A DNA stretch of 64,000 nt. It comes from Ruminococcus sp. (GTDB lineage: Bacteria; Bacillota; Clostridia; Oscillospirales; Ruminococcaceae). Below are positions 1-9,261 of the stretch, one piece after another. Under the pieces are notes generated by a model, which saw nothing but the letters and a program-made list of their open reading frames with translations, ran no database searches and was not told the DNA's origin. Location of the stretch: the NCBI GenBank assembly GCA_017470905.1, contig JAFUXL010000007.1, positions 62,001-126,000 of the forward strand, in the 5' to 3' direction. The position numbers were made by a program, and so were the translations under genes. Each line of letters begins with the position of its first letter. Positions within the stretch are counted from its first letter, which is position 1.

Positions 1-1729
1 TCTTTACATAAGATGTGTGGAGAACCTCGTGAGCCTTATGGCTGCCGGGCTTGCCGAAATATGTCTCGTAAACTTCCTTGATAGCGGGATTTTCGTGTGA
101 CTGTCTCAAAGGCATTGAAGCATCGAGGTCATAGAGAACCTTTGCACGCTTTTCTCTGATGTCAACGAAGTTTCTGATACCCATAGGAACCTGAGGCTGA
201 CCGCCGCCGTTTACACAGCCGCCGGGACAAGCCATGATTTCGATGAACTGATAATCAGCTTCGCCACGCTGAACCTTTTCGAGAACCTCACGGGCATTTG
301 CAAGACCGCTTGCAACAGCAACCTTGACTTCAAGGTCGCCAACCTTGTAGGTAGCCTCCTTGATACCCTCCGTGCCTCTTACTTCGGGGAGGTCGGTGAC
401 GTTTTCGCCTGTGAGAGTATGAATGGCAGTACGGAGAGCAGCCTCCATAACACCGCCTGTTGCGCCGAAGATAACGCCTGCGCCTGTTGCAATTCCGAGC
501 GGGTCATCGAATTTCTCATCGGGGAGAGCAGCGAAGTTTATGCCTGCACGCTCAATCATTCTGCCAAGCTCACGGGTAGTAAGCGAATAATCAACATCGG
601 GAACACCTGCGGCACTCTGATTGTCTCTGCCGATTTCAAATTTCTTTGCAGTACATGGCATTATCGAAACGCTTACGATATTATTCGGGTCGATACCCAT
701 TTTTTCAGCCCAGTATGTCTTAGCTGTTGCGCCGAACATCTGCTGAGGAGATTTGCAGGTGGAGAGATTATCAATCATATCGGGGAAGTAATGCTCACAG
801 AACTTAACCCAGCCGGGTGAACATGAAGTAATCATCGGGAGAACTCCGCCGTTCTGTACACGCTCAACAAATTCGTTAGCCTCCTCCATGATAGTGAGGT
901 CAGCGGAGAAGTCTGTGTCGAATACCTTGTCAAAGCCGAGCTTGCGGAGAGCGGCAACCATTTTGCCCTCTGTATTTGTACCGATAGGAAGTCCGAATGC
1001 TTCGCCGAGACCTGCTCTTACTGCGGGAGCTGTCTGAACGATAACGGTCTTTTCGGTGTCTGCAATTGCCGCAAGAACCTCCTTGATGTAGTCCTTTTCG
1101 GAGATAGCACCTACGGGACATACAGCGATACACTGACCGCACGATACACAGCTTGTCTCGCCCAGACCCATATCGAACGCAGAGCCGATATATGTCTTAA
1201 ATCCACGCTCATTTGCGCCGATAACGCCTATACCCTGAGTTTTTCCGCAGACTGCAACGCAGCGGCGGCAGAGGATACATTTATTGTTGTCACGGTACAT
1301 ATGTGCGGCACTGTCGTCTATGCAATATTCGTTTCTTACACCGTCATATTTGTCGGCATCCTCAACTCCGTAATCCTTACAGAGCTTCTGAAATTCGCAG
1401 TTTCCGCTTCTTACGCACGAAAGGCACTTCTTGTCATGGGTCGAGAGCATAAGCTCAAGGGTTTTCTTTCTTGCTTCGATAACCTTGGGGGAATTGGTGA
1501 GTATCTCCATTTTGTCGGAACAGGGATAAACACAGCCTGCAACGAGACGGAAGCCCCTGCCCTCGTTTACCTCGGTAACGCAGATACGGCACGCACCGAT
1601 TTCGTTTATTTCTTTCATATAGCAAAGTGTGGGAATTTCAAAGCCTGCACTGTGAGCAGCTTCAAGAACTGTAGTACCCTTGGGTACAGTCAATTCCACA
1701 CCGTTGATTTTTACTGTAATATCAGCCAT
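1..1729 (-). CDS. hydA: NADH-dependent [FeFe] hydrogenase, catalytic subunit HydA (3' end cut by window)
   Basis: Catalytic subunit of the HydABC bifurcating hydrogenase, which makes H2 from NADH plus reduced ferredoxin in the cytoplasm. The 576 codons seen run off the window edge, probably only a few residues short of the end. In order: an N-terminal 2Fe-2S domain (residues about 1-80), a His/Cys cluster region, two 4Fe-4S repeats (CILCRRCVAVC and CVSCGQCIAVCP), then the H-cluster domain with motifs TSCSPGW (about 298), MPCTAKKFE (about 356) and MACPGGCVNGGGQP (about 505). TSCSPGW rather than TSCCPxW fits the multimeric NAD-linked class. The start has a good site (GGAGG) 10-11 nt ahead. Last gene of the C-B-A operon. 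Very sure of family. Confidence 0.95.
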   Translation of the reverse strand, partial: MADITVKINGVELTVPKGTTVLEAAHSAGFEIPTLCYMKEINEIGACRICVTEVNEGRGFRLVAGCVYPCSDKMEILTNSPKVIEARKKTLELMLSTHDKKCLSCVRSGNCEFQKLCKDYGVEDADKYDGVRNEYCIDDSAAHMYRDNNKCILCRRCVAVCGKTQGIGVIGANERGFKTYIGSAFDMGLGETSCVSCGQCIAVCPVGAISEKDYIKEVLAAIADTEKTVIVQTAPAVRAGLGEAFGLPIGTNTEGKMVAALRKLGFDKVFDTDFSADLTIMEEANEFVERVQNGGVLPMITSCSPGWVKFCEHYFPDMIDNLSTCKSPQQMFGATAKTYWAEKMGIDPNNIVSVSIMPCTAKKFEIGRDNQSAAGVPDVDYSLTTRELGRMIERAGINFAALPDEKFDDPLGIATGAGVIFGATGGVMEAALRTAIHTLTGENVTDLPEVRGTEGIKEATYKVGDLEVKVAVASGLANAREVLEKVQRGEADYQFIEIMACPGGCVNGGGQPQVPMGIRNFVDIREKRAKVLYDLDASMPLRQSHENPAIKEVYETYFGKPGSHKAHEVLHTSYVK

Positions 1730-1745
1730 TTTCTGTATCCTCCGC

Positions 1746-3647
1746 TTACTTCTTGATGATTGCCTTGAACTTACAGGTTGCGATACAAGCACCGCATTTT
1801 ACGCACTTGTTCTTGTCAATGTCATACGCAGGTTTTTTCTTTCCGGGAGCAGTATAGTCTGTAACGCTGATAGCATCTGCGGGACACTGTCTTGCACACA
1901 TACCGCAGCCGAAGCACTTGTCCTTGATAATCTCAAAGCTGAGAAGGTCTTTACATACTCCTGCAGGACATTTTTTATCAACAACGTGAGCGATATACTC
2001 GTCACGGAAACATTTGAGAGTTGAAAGAACGGGGTTGGGAGCTGTCTGACCGAGACCGCAGAGCGAATTGGACTTGATGTGAGCAGCAAGCTCTTCAAGC
2101 TTGTCGAGGTCTTCAAGCTCGCCCTTGCCCTTAGTAATGCGGTCGAGTATCTCCCACATTCTCTTTGTGCCGACACGGCAGGGAGTACATTTTCCGCATG
2201 ACTCGTCAACGGTAAATTCGAGGAAGAACTTGGCGATGTCAACCATACAGTTGTCCTCGTCCATAACGATAAGACCGCCCGAACCCATCATAGAGCCTAT
2301 GCTTATGAGGTTATCGTAATCAATCGGAATATCGAAGTGTTCAGCGGGAATACAGCCGCCCGAAGGACCGCCTGTCTGTGCGGCCTTGAATTTCTTGCCG
2401 TTGGGGATACCGCCGCCTATTTCCTCGATAACCTCACGGAGAGTTGTACCCATGGGAATTTCAACAAGACCCGTGTTCTTTATCTTTCCGCCGAGAGCGA
2501 ATACCTTTGTACCCTTTGATTTTTCCGTACCCATTGAAGCGAACCATTCTGCGCCGTTGAGGATAATCTGGGGGATATTCGCATAGGTTTCAACATTGTT
2601 GAGGATAGTGGGCTTCTGGAAAAGACCTTTTTCTGCCGGGAAAGGAGGACGGGGACGGGGTTCTCCTCTGTTGCCCTCGATAGATGTCATGAGAGCTGTT
2701 TCCTCGCCGCATACGAATGCGCCTGCGCCGAGACGGAGGTCAATATCGAAGCTGAAATCCGTACCGAAGATATTCTGTCCGAGCATACCTGCCTCACGAG
2801 CCTGTCTTATAGCGATATTAAGACGGTCAACGGCAATGGGGTATTCTGCTCTTACGTAAATATAGCCCTGTTTTGCGCCGATAGCGTAGCCTGCGATAGT
2901 CATAGCCTCAAGAACAACATGGGGGTCGCCCTCAAGAACGGAACGGTCCATGAATGCGCCGGGGTCGCCCTCGTCGGCATTGCAGCACACATATTTCATG
3001 TCGGCATTGGGAACGATATTTCTTGCGAGCTTCCACTTCATACCTGTGGGGAAGCCGCCGCCGCCTCTTCCTCTGAGACCCGAATCGAGAATAGTCTGGA
3101 TAACCTCTTCGGGGGTCATTTCGGTGAGGACTTTTCCGAGAGCCTTATAGCCGTCTCTGCCTATGTATTCCTCGATAATTTCGGGATTGACAACTCCGCA
3201 GTTTCTGAGGGCTACACGGTGCTGTTTTTTATAGAAGGCGGTATCGTCGAGAGCCTTTATTGTATCGCCGTCAACGGTTTCCTCATAGAGAAATTCCTTT
3301 ACGGGGTTTCCGCCGATGAGATGTTCGTCAACAATGCGTGGAATTTCCTCCACATCAACACGGGAATAGAATGAGCCTTCGGGATAGACAATCATAATCG
3401 GACCTCTTTCGCAGAGACCGAAACATCCTGTCTTAACTATCTGTATTTTGTCAGTAAGATTTTTAGCGGCAAATTCTTCTTCAAGCTTTGCGATGATTTT
3501 CGGCGAACCCGAAGAAGTACAGCCTGTACCGCCGCAGACGAGAACGTGCTTTTCATATTTTGAAGAAGCGGTGCTGCCGTGTGTTCTGAGAGCGACTTCA
3601 CCCTCCATTGATTCTCTGACAACCTTGAGTTCTTCAAGAGTTTTCAT
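1746..3647 (-). CDS. hydB: NADH-dependent [FeFe] hydrogenase subunit HydB (NuoF-like)
   Basis: Flavin subunit that binds NADH and is thought to host bifurcation in HydABC. 633 aa, normal for the family. Order of domains: thioredoxin-like 2Fe-2S domain (CGGTGCTSSGSP near residue 38, second Cys pair CFGLCERGP), NADH/FMN domain with GLRGRGGGGFPTGMKW near 190, NuoF-type cluster SCGKCTPCR near 485, and a C-terminal two-cluster ferredoxin (CFGCGMCARQCP and CVKCGACIATC). Start preceded by AGGAGG. It lies 16 nt after hydC and 16 nt before hydA, so the three genes are one operon. Confidence 0.95.
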   Translation of the reverse strand: MKTLEELKVVRESMEGEVALRTHGSTASSKYEKHVLVCGGTGCTSSGSPKIIAKLEEEFAAKNLTDKIQIVKTGCFGLCERGPIMIVYPEGSFYSRVDVEEIPRIVDEHLIGGNPVKEFLYEETVDGDTIKALDDTAFYKKQHRVALRNCGVVNPEIIEEYIGRDGYKALGKVLTEMTPEEVIQTILDSGLRGRGGGGFPTGMKWKLARNIVPNADMKYVCCNADEGDPGAFMDRSVLEGDPHVVLEAMTIAGYAIGAKQGYIYVRAEYPIAVDRLNIAIRQAREAGMLGQNIFGTDFSFDIDLRLGAGAFVCGEETALMTSIEGNRGEPRPRPPFPAEKGLFQKPTILNNVETYANIPQIILNGAEWFASMGTEKSKGTKVFALGGKIKNTGLVEIPMGTTLREVIEEIGGGIPNGKKFKAAQTGGPSGGCIPAEHFDIPIDYDNLISIGSMMGSGGLIVMDEDNCMVDIAKFFLEFTVDESCGKCTPCRVGTKRMWEILDRITKGKGELEDLDKLEELAAHIKSNSLCGLGQTAPNPVLSTLKCFRDEYIAHVVDKKCPAGVCKDLLSFEIIKDKCFGCGMCARQCPADAISVTDYTAPGKKKPAYDIDKNKCVKCGACIATCKFKAIIKK

Positions 3648-3663
3648 AAGTCAACCTCCTATA

Positions 3664-4158
3664 TTAAGCGTATTTGGAAATAATCTTGTCAACGTCGTCA
3701 ACAGTAAGACGACCGTAAACGTCCTCGTTTACCGTAAGAACGGGAGCGAGTCCGCAGGCACCTATGCAGCGGCAGGCTTCGAGTGAGAATTTGCCGTCGG
3801 GAGTGCATTCGCCTCCTGCGATGCCGAGCTTTTCCTGAAGCTTGTCATAGATGTCGCCCGAACCTTTAACATAGCAGGCAGTACCGAGACAGACGGAGAT
3901 GGTGTATTCGCCCTTGGGGAAGAGGGAGAACTGGGCATAGAAAGTAACCACGCCGTAGATTTTTTCAAGGGGTATACCAGTGTTGTCGGAAATTATCTTC
4001 TGAACCTCAATGGGCAGATAGCCGTATATTTCCTGAGCTTTCTGGAGAATCGGCATTAAAGCACCCTGACTGTCCTTTTTCTCCCTGATTATTTCAAGGA
4101 GCTGAGCTTCCTGTTCGGGAGTACCCTTGAAAGGAACTGTAGACTTTGATGAATTCAT
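3664..4158 (-). CDS. hydC: NADH-dependent [FeFe] hydrogenase subunit HydC (NuoE-like)
   Basis: Thioredoxin-fold 2Fe-2S subunit that relays electrons within HydABC. 164 aa from the chosen ATG, the usual length for NuoE/HydC. Ligand motifs CLGTACYVKGS and CRCIGACGLAP are visible in the C-terminal half. The frame stays open further upstream, but the ATG at 4158 has a strong AGGAGG 9 nt ahead and the extra residues look unlike the family, so I start here. First gene of the hydCBA operon. Confidence 0.93.
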   Translation of the reverse strand: MNSSKSTVPFKGTPEQEAQLLEIIREKKDSQGALMPILQKAQEIYGYLPIEVQKIISDNTGIPLEKIYGVVTFYAQFSLFPKGEYTISVCLGTACYVKGSGDIYDKLQEKLGIAGGECTPDGKFSLEACRCIGACGLAPVLTVNEDVYGRLTVDDVDKIISKYA

Positions 4159-4338
4159 TAATATGAACCTCCTTTTTAATTGTATGTTTATGACCGATGC
4201 CGCAGACTGCGGCACATATCGCATATCACATATCTTAATGTATTATAACATATATTCATGAAAATTTCTATCGCCAAATTCACTAAATCGATTATTTTTT
4301 ATTGTGTATATTATACAAAACCATATGTTTAAATATAA

Positions 4339-4368
4339 TTAGTATTACCTAACAATTACAAATGTCAA
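4339..4368 (-). promoter_or_regulatory. Possible promoter of hydCBA
   Basis: Minus strand reads TTGACA (4363-4368), 18 nt, TACTAA (4339-4344), about 180 nt before hydC. A second -10-like TATAAT lies nearer the gene, near 4245, without a clear -35. I looked for a Rex operator and found only a single TTGTTA half-site. Confidence 0.45.
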
Positions 4369-4460
4369 GTTTTTGGGGATTTTCGGGACTTTGAATTTGT
4401 AATAAATTATAAAAATTATGTCAAAAAGCCGTTTCAGATGTTTGCGGTGGGCGTGAAATG

Positions 4461-4503
4461 GAAAAAATATAAAAATTTTTGTGCATTATTTAGTATATGC
4501 TTA
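4461..4503. repeat. Intergenic repeat family R1, copy A (partial)
   Basis: A core of about 35 nt (AAATATAAAAATTTTT followed by GTGCATTATTT and a TGCTTAT-like tail) recurs at 28333-28376 and, diverged, at 34517-34557. This copy lacks the upstream half shared by the other two. Confidence 0.6.
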
Positions 4504-4510
4504 TATATAA

Positions 4511-4550
4511 AAAGAAAAAAGCGGAAATGCCTTGTCACAAGCATTTCCGC
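4511..4550 (-). terminator. Rho-independent terminator of the InlB-repeat/dockerin gene
   Basis: Perfect 10-bp stem GCGGAAATGC/GCATTTCCGC with a 10-nt loop, followed on the minus strand by a T-rich run (TTTTTTCTTT), just after the stop codon. Confidence 0.9.
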
Positions 4551-4573
4551 ATGAAAAAATTTCAACTTTTATA

Positions 4574-5884
4574 TTATTTAAATTCGGTTATAATACCAGC
4601 ATCGTACCTCTGAATTTCTGCGGCATCTTTTCCAGTAACACCTGCTTCGCCGTCAACGTCAGCATTTTTTGCAGCCTGTTCGTCAAGGGGATATTTTTCG
4701 CTGTTTGCGAGGTACTGGAGAATTGTAACAGCGTCCGAAATACTAACCTTTCCGTCAACATTTGCATCGCCCTTAATTGAATGATTGAAATCTGTTCCCG
4801 ATGAAGTGCTGTCTGTGGGAGCTTCACCCTCGACCCATACGGCATCGAGGCTTATTCCCAGACCGGGGGCAGCACCGGGGATAACAAAATCTTCGCCGAC
4901 CTTGTAGGTTTTGTCCTCAAATTTCCAGCCCGTGAGAGTATAGCCCTCTCTTTCGAGAACGGGACACTGAATGGCGGTATCTGTATCGCCCTTGATTTTA
5001 ACATTGTCTATGCCTTTTACACCCGGCTTGAAAACGACGGTATAGGTTTTCGGCGACCAGACGGCTGTGAATGTCACATCAACACCGGGAATGCTTACGG
5101 TTGCGCCGGGGGCATATACTTCGCCGTCATAATCGGAGAGCCAGCCCGTGATATTGAAGCCGTTTCTTGAAAATCTGTCTGCAGCGGCAAGCTCGGTAGA
5201 CGAGGATTCGTTTTTCAGGAATGTATATGTATCGTTTCCGTTGAGCCTGTCAACATCGCCTGCATAGAAGGTGAAGTTTACTCTCTTGAACCACTGAGGC
5301 GTGAGGACAATATCATGGTCGGGCATTACGATTTTCTGATTGTAATTTATCTGAATATCGCCGCAGAACCATCCTCTTGAATAGGCATTGTCGAGAATTA
5401 TCATTGTCATATCGGGGGCGACAACCTGACCCTCGGCGGCTTTGAGGTCTATGAGCCATTCGGGTCTTTCAATTTCCTCGCCGTTGAAATCGGTAACATA
5501 TGTTACTTTATGGTATTCGACATCCTTTGATGACAATGACCACAGCGGCTGAAGCACAACGTCCTCGTCACCCTCCACGAGGAAAACATCACCCTTCTGG
5601 TACGCATATACTCCGTCATAGGTCCAGCCGTTGAAATTATATCCCTCTTTAACGAGAGTACCCTCGGGGATAGAGATATATGTCGCATTTTCAACGGGTT
5701 CAAAGAGTGACGGGTCGGTTTTAGAGCCGAACTCAACACCCTCTTCGGAGACATTGAATGTAATGGTAACTCCCTTTTTTTCGGCGGCGGTATCCTCCGC
5801 AAAGGCAGTCATGACAGCCGATGACGACACGGCAATCAGTGCCGCAGACATAACTGCGGCGGCAGAGTTAAGTAATTTTTTCAT
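4574..5884 (-). CDS. Secreted InlB-type repeat protein with C-terminal dockerin
   Basis: 436 aa, exported. The N-terminus is a signal peptide (MKKLLNSAAAVMSAALIAVS, Ala-rich, cut near AFAED). The middle holds several Listeria-Bacteroides (InlB B-type) repeats recognisable by NGWTYDG, GYTLTGW and AVWS-like ends, which form small beta folds used in surface binding. Residues about 375-434 are a type I-like dockerin: GDANVDGKVSISDAV and NADVDGEAGVTGKDAAEI are two Ca-binding loops. No enzyme domain is visible. The frame extends upstream, but the ATG at 5884 directly starts the signal peptide and has GGGAGGG ahead. It follows the DUF4250 gene by 23 nt. The dockerin is close to that of the protein at 53478-55631. 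Confidence 0.85.
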   Translation of the reverse strand: MKKLLNSAAAVMSAALIAVSSSAVMTAFAEDTAAEKKGVTITFNVSEEGVEFGSKTDPSLFEPVENATYISIPEGTLVKEGYNFNGWTYDGVYAYQKGDVFLVEGDEDVVLQPLWSLSSKDVEYHKVTYVTDFNGEEIERPEWLIDLKAAEGQVVAPDMTMIILDNAYSRGWFCGDIQINYNQKIVMPDHDIVLTPQWFKRVNFTFYAGDVDRLNGNDTYTFLKNESSSTELAAADRFSRNGFNITGWLSDYDGEVYAPGATVSIPGVDVTFTAVWSPKTYTVVFKPGVKGIDNVKIKGDTDTAIQCPVLEREGYTLTGWKFEDKTYKVGEDFVIPGAAPGLGISLDAVWVEGEAPTDSTSSGTDFNHSIKGDANVDGKVSISDAVTILQYLANSEKYPLDEQAAKNADVDGEAGVTGKDAAEIQRYDAGIITEFK

Positions 5885-5907
5885 TTTTCCCTCCCGTCCG
5901 ACACAGG

Positions 5908-6084
5908 TCAGACAAAACAATTTTTTTCTTTATCGTATGTATAGCCTATCGCAGAGAGCTTTTTTTCTGTTTCCTCCCTCGATATGCACATACTTTTGCA
6001 AAGCTCGTCAAGACTCGGATATTCGTCCCTCAATTTTGTGTTTATATAGCTGAGAAGAATTGCTGGGTCTTTCGGAATATTCAT
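5908..6084 (-). CDS. DUF4250 family small protein
   Basis: 58 aa, starts MNIPKDPAILLSYINTKLRD and contains SLDELCKSMCISREE, the pattern I know from DUF4250. The helical stretch resembles a small helix-turn-helix but its function is unknown. Ribosome site AGGAG 8-10 nt ahead of the ATG; own promoter at 6128-6156. The stop is 23 nt ahead of the dockerin gene, so the two are probably cotranscribed. Confidence 0.8.
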   Translation of the reverse strand: MNIPKDPAILLSYINTKLRDEYPSLDELCKSMCISREETEKKLSAIGYTYDKEKNCFV

Positions 6085-6127
6085 ATGTCATGCTCCTTTC
6101 GTTAAAGCTGTATACTGCTTTAAGATA

Positions 6128-6156
6128 AATATACAATAATTATTCCCATTTGTCAA
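6128..6156 (-). promoter_or_regulatory. Promoter of the DUF4250-dockerin gene pair
   Basis: Minus strand: TTGACA (6151-6156), 17 nt, TATATT (6128-6133), about 45 nt ahead of the DUF4250 start. Confidence 0.75.
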
Positions 6157-6315
6157 TAAATTGTTAAAAATCAAATATTATAATTTTTTGTTAATAAGTA
6201 ATATCAGATTACTGTGTTCGTATGTCATGCGAAACATATTCAAATAAAAATGCTGTTTTTCGTTATTTTTAATGAAATTCAGAAAAATTTTCTTGTATTT
6301 TGTCTGAATAACTGA

Positions 6316-6344
6316 TTGACAATTCTTACAACTTATGATAAAAT
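6316..6344 (+). promoter_or_regulatory. Promoter of the L,D-transpeptidase gene
   Basis: TTGACA (6316-6321), 17 nt, TAAAAT (6339-6344), about 85 nt ahead of the start. The rest of 6157-6315 is AT-rich with no gene seen. Confidence 0.8.
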
Positions 6345-6430
6345 AGATGAGAGTAGAATATTATCATCAGGCGGCTTGCCCCGTCTGTTCACGACAGGAA
6401 ACAACATATAAATGAAAGGAAGTATTTTTA

Positions 6431-8440
6431 ATGGGCAGAGAAAATCCGACAGCACCCGCAGGAAATATAAATTCGGCAAGCAAGCAGGATATTTACAGAA
6501 AGATAAAATTATCGCTTGAAGCCGAAAACCGTACCAGTACGGAAGCTACTGTCACAACGGCAGGCAAGCAGAGCGAACAGGCTGCTGCTTATGCCGCATC
6601 GGCTCTCGCAGGTTCAAGAAAATCCTCAAAATCAAAAAACAGGAAAAATTCCCCCAACAAGCCCGTACAGCAGAAAGCCGAAAAAATTGCCGATAACTCC
6701 GGCAAAAACAAGGAACTGAAGGATACGGAAAAGAATACGGAAAAAAATACCGCCAAGGACGAAAGCTCCGCAAAAGCTTCCGCAGACAAGGCGGATACAA
6801 AGCCCGAAACGGAGAATAAGGAAAAATCCTCCGCAAAGGACAATAATTCCGAGAAAATCAGAAAGGCTGAAAAGGCTGCCGCAGAAATAACCGCCGAAGC
6901 CGAAAAAGCCTCCTCAAAGCGAAATGCTCCCGGAATAGACGAAATTCCCTCGCAGCAGTCCGCCTCAAAGTCCCAGAGAAAAAGAATAAAGAAAAGCGGC
7001 GGAACTGCCGCAGTCACAAAAAACAATACCCTTACCGCATTCCTCATAGCTTTCATAATCCTTGCGGCACTTGCACTTATATATATGCTCATCGCCTTTT
7101 CGTACAGGAATAAATTTCTCCCGAATACTTTCGTGAACGGCGTGAATATAGCAGGAATGTCAACCGAAGAAGCCGAAAAGGCAATTATCGAAAGCGCAGA
7201 GGATGATACACTTACTTTCGTGGAGCAGGACGGCGAAAAGGTTACATTCACGGGCGACCAGTACGAGAGCGTTTATAAGCTCCCAGGCGGCTCTCTCGAT
7301 GATGCCGCAGCCGAAAGCCGTGCTTTATGGCTCGGAAAGCTTCTCAAGGGCAGCGATTACAATATATCTCTGGAGCATACATACTCCGATGATGCGATAA
7401 AAGAAATAGTATCCGCATACGACTGGGGTTATGTTGCTCCCAAAAATGCAGAGATAATCTCCGACGACTCGGGCAATTTCTCAATAAAGCCCGAAGATAA
7501 CGGAAATTCCGTAAAGACTGACGTTCTCGGCGAATATGCCGTTGAACAGATTAAAAGCGGTGTAAATGAAATCGTAATGACCGACTCCGACTGCTACGAA
7601 AAGGCAAAGATAACCTCCGAAGACCTCGTTGACACCCTTGACCTCTACAACAGAATAGGCAACGTCAGCATAAATTTTGAAATGACAAACCGTGAGGAGC
7701 TTTTCGACCCGGTAGGCACGGAGAATATAAACTACAAAACTATTGCCGACTGGCTCACAATCGTTGATGACAGAGTTGTCGTAAACGGCGAAAAGGCTCA
7801 GGAATGGGTAAGAGAAAATATCGCAAAATACGATACCTATGTCGAGGGCTATACAAGACAGTTCACCACGACAATGGACGGCACTATCGAGCTTCCTCTC
7901 GGAGCTACGGGCATATACGGCTGGTCAACCGATGTTGAGGCTACTGCCGACAAGCTCATTCAGCTCATAATGACAGGCGAGTCCTGCTCAACCGAACCCG
8001 TTTACGCTCAGGAGGGCTTCCGTATGCACAGCGATACGGAGGGATACGCTTATACAAAGAAAACCTATATCGAAATAAGTCTCACACGTCAGCACCTCTG
8101 GTATTATATTGACGGCGAAATGGTTCTTGAGTCGGACGTTGTAACGGGTATGTCATGGGATCCCTCAAGGTCAACTCCTCCTGGAATGTTCGATATATGG
8201 AGCAGAGAGGCTAATGTTATCCTCGGAACTTACGCAATTCAGGGTTATGAGTGTCCCGTTGACTTCTGGATGCCGATAGACTATACGGGTATCGGTCTGC
8301 ACGACCTCTATCACGCATCATACGGCGGAAACGTCCGTGACTGGGAGGGTTCGCACGGCTGTATAAATCTCCCGTGGGATACTGCATCGGCAATTTTCGA
8401 TTACTGCGTAGTCGGAACACCTGTTGTCATTACTCCCTGA
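6431..8440 (+). CDS. Membrane-anchored L,D-transpeptidase (YkuD family) with long disordered N-terminus
   Basis: 669 aa. Residues 1-195 are low-complexity, rich in Lys, Glu, Ala and Ser, predicted cytoplasmic; one membrane segment follows (about 199-222, TLTAFLIAFIILAALALIYM); then a putative peptidoglycan-binding region (about 235-520) and a C-terminal YkuD domain. The catalytic signature SHGCIN places the nucleophile Cys near 644, with the upstream His in GLHDLYHASYGG. The enzyme forms 3-3 crosslinks in peptidoglycan or attaches proteins. Start ATG with AAAGGAAG ahead. Single-gene unit with its own promoter and terminator. Family very sure; the role of the charged tail is not known. Confidence 0.92.
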   Translation: MGRENPTAPAGNINSASKQDIYRKIKLSLEAENRTSTEATVTTAGKQSEQAAAYAASALAGSRKSSKSKNRKNSPNKPVQQKAEKIADNSGKNKELKDTEKNTEKNTAKDESSAKASADKADTKPETENKEKSSAKDNNSEKIRKAEKAAAEITAEAEKASSKRNAPGIDEIPSQQSASKSQRKRIKKSGGTAAVTKNNTLTAFLIAFIILAALALIYMLIAFSYRNKFLPNTFVNGVNIAGMSTEEAEKAIIESAEDDTLTFVEQDGEKVTFTGDQYESVYKLPGGSLDDAAAESRALWLGKLLKGSDYNISLEHTYSDDAIKEIVSAYDWGYVAPKNAEIISDDSGNFSIKPEDNGNSVKTDVLGEYAVEQIKSGVNEIVMTDSDCYEKAKITSEDLVDTLDLYNRIGNVSINFEMTNREELFDPVGTENINYKTIADWLTIVDDRVVVNGEKAQEWVRENIAKYDTYVEGYTRQFTTTMDGTIELPLGATGIYGWSTDVEATADKLIQLIMTGESCSTEPVYAQEGFRMHSDTEGYAYTKKTYIEISLTRQHLWYYIDGEMVLESDVVTGMSWDPSRSTPPGMFDIWSREANVILGTYAIQGYECPVDFWMPIDYTGIGLHDLYHASYGGNVRDWEGSHGCINLPWDTASAIFDYCVVGTPVVITP

Positions 8441-8460
8441 AATCAAAAAGACTTCAAAAA

Positions 8461-8489
8461 GGCTGCACTTTGACGGTGCAGCTTTTTTC
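8461..8489 (+). terminator. Terminator of the L,D-transpeptidase gene
   Basis: Stem GCTGCAC/GTGCAGC, short loop, then TTTTTT, 20 nt after the stop. Confidence 0.88.
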
Positions 8490-8512
8490 TTCAAAAAATT
8501 ACTTGTAATGTA

Positions 8513-8541
8513 TTGACGAAAAGCAAGAAATATTATATAAT
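8513..8541 (+). promoter_or_regulatory. Promoter of the rpe operon
   Basis: TTGACG (8513-8518), 17 nt, TATAAT (8536-8541), about 58 nt ahead of rpe. Confidence 0.8.
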
Positions 8542-8598
8542 TAAAGTGTGTGAGATTATTTATTTGTATCCGACAATGCGCTGTCGGGAGAAAGAGTG

Positions 8599-9261
8599 AT
8601 GGATATGAAAAATTATGTCTCGGCATCTGTTCTCAGTGCCGATATGCTGAATCTCGGAGAAGAGATAGCAAAAATGGAAAAATCGGGCATTGATATGCTC
8701 CATTTCGATGTCATGGACGGAGTATTCGTCCCGAATATAACCTACGGTCTGCCCGTCCTCGAACAGGTCAGAAAAGCTGCGGATATTATTCTCGATGTTC
8801 ACCTGATGATAACCGACCCGATAAGATATGTCAGACGTTTTGCACAGTGCGGTGCGGATATAATATCCTTTCATGCCGAAAGTCAGAGCAATATCACGGA
8901 TACCGTGAGGGAGATAAAATCCGCAGGCGCAAAGGCTGCCCTTGCCGTAAAGCCGGCTACACCGATAGAGAGTATCTATGAATATCTTCCCTGCCTCGAT
9001 ATGGTTCTTGTAATGACCGTTGAGCCGGGGTTCGGCGGTCAGGGATTTATCCCCGATACTGTTGAAAAAATAAAAAAGGCAAGGGCGGAAATAAACAGGC
9101 TCGGTCTTGATACTGACATTCAGGTTGACGGCGGAATAAATGACGAGACGGCAAAAATCGCAAAATCTGTGGGAGCGAATGTACTCGTTTCGGGAAGCTG
9201 GCTCTTCAAAGCCGATGATATGAGAGAAGCCGCCGAAAAGCTCAGGAAAGCAGAGGAATAA
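8599..9261 (+). CDS. rpe: Ribulose-phosphate 3-epimerase
   Basis: Interconverts ribulose 5-phosphate and xylulose 5-phosphate in the pentose phosphate pathway. 220 aa, full length. Motifs: SASVLSADMLNLGEE at the N-terminus, HFDVMDGVFVPN (metal His and catalytic Asp), HLMITDP, TVEPGFGGQGF and QVDGGIND (second catalytic Asp). GTG at 8596 and ATG at 8605 are alternative starts; ATG 8599 sits 8 nt after GGGAG. Stop overlaps the next start by one base, suggesting coupled translation with the Rnf-like genes. Confidence 0.95.
   Translation: MDMKNYVSASVLSADMLNLGEEIAKMEKSGIDMLHFDVMDGVFVPNITYGLPVLEQVRKAADIILDVHLMITDPIRYVRRFAQCGADIISFHAESQSNITDTVREIKSAGAKAALAVKPATPIESIYEYLPCLDMVLVMTVEPGFGGQGFIPDTVEKIKKARAEINRLGLDTDIQVDGGINDETAKIAKSVGANVLVSGSWLFKADDMREAAEKLRKAEE

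Noticed and set aside
4320..4370. Rex operator ahead of hydCBA
   Set aside because: Only one half-site (TTGTTA) is seen, without the inverted partner.
6589..7251. Minus-strand frame of 220 codons opposite the transpeptidase N-terminus
   Set aside because: Arises from low-complexity Lys/Glu/Ala codons of the real gene.
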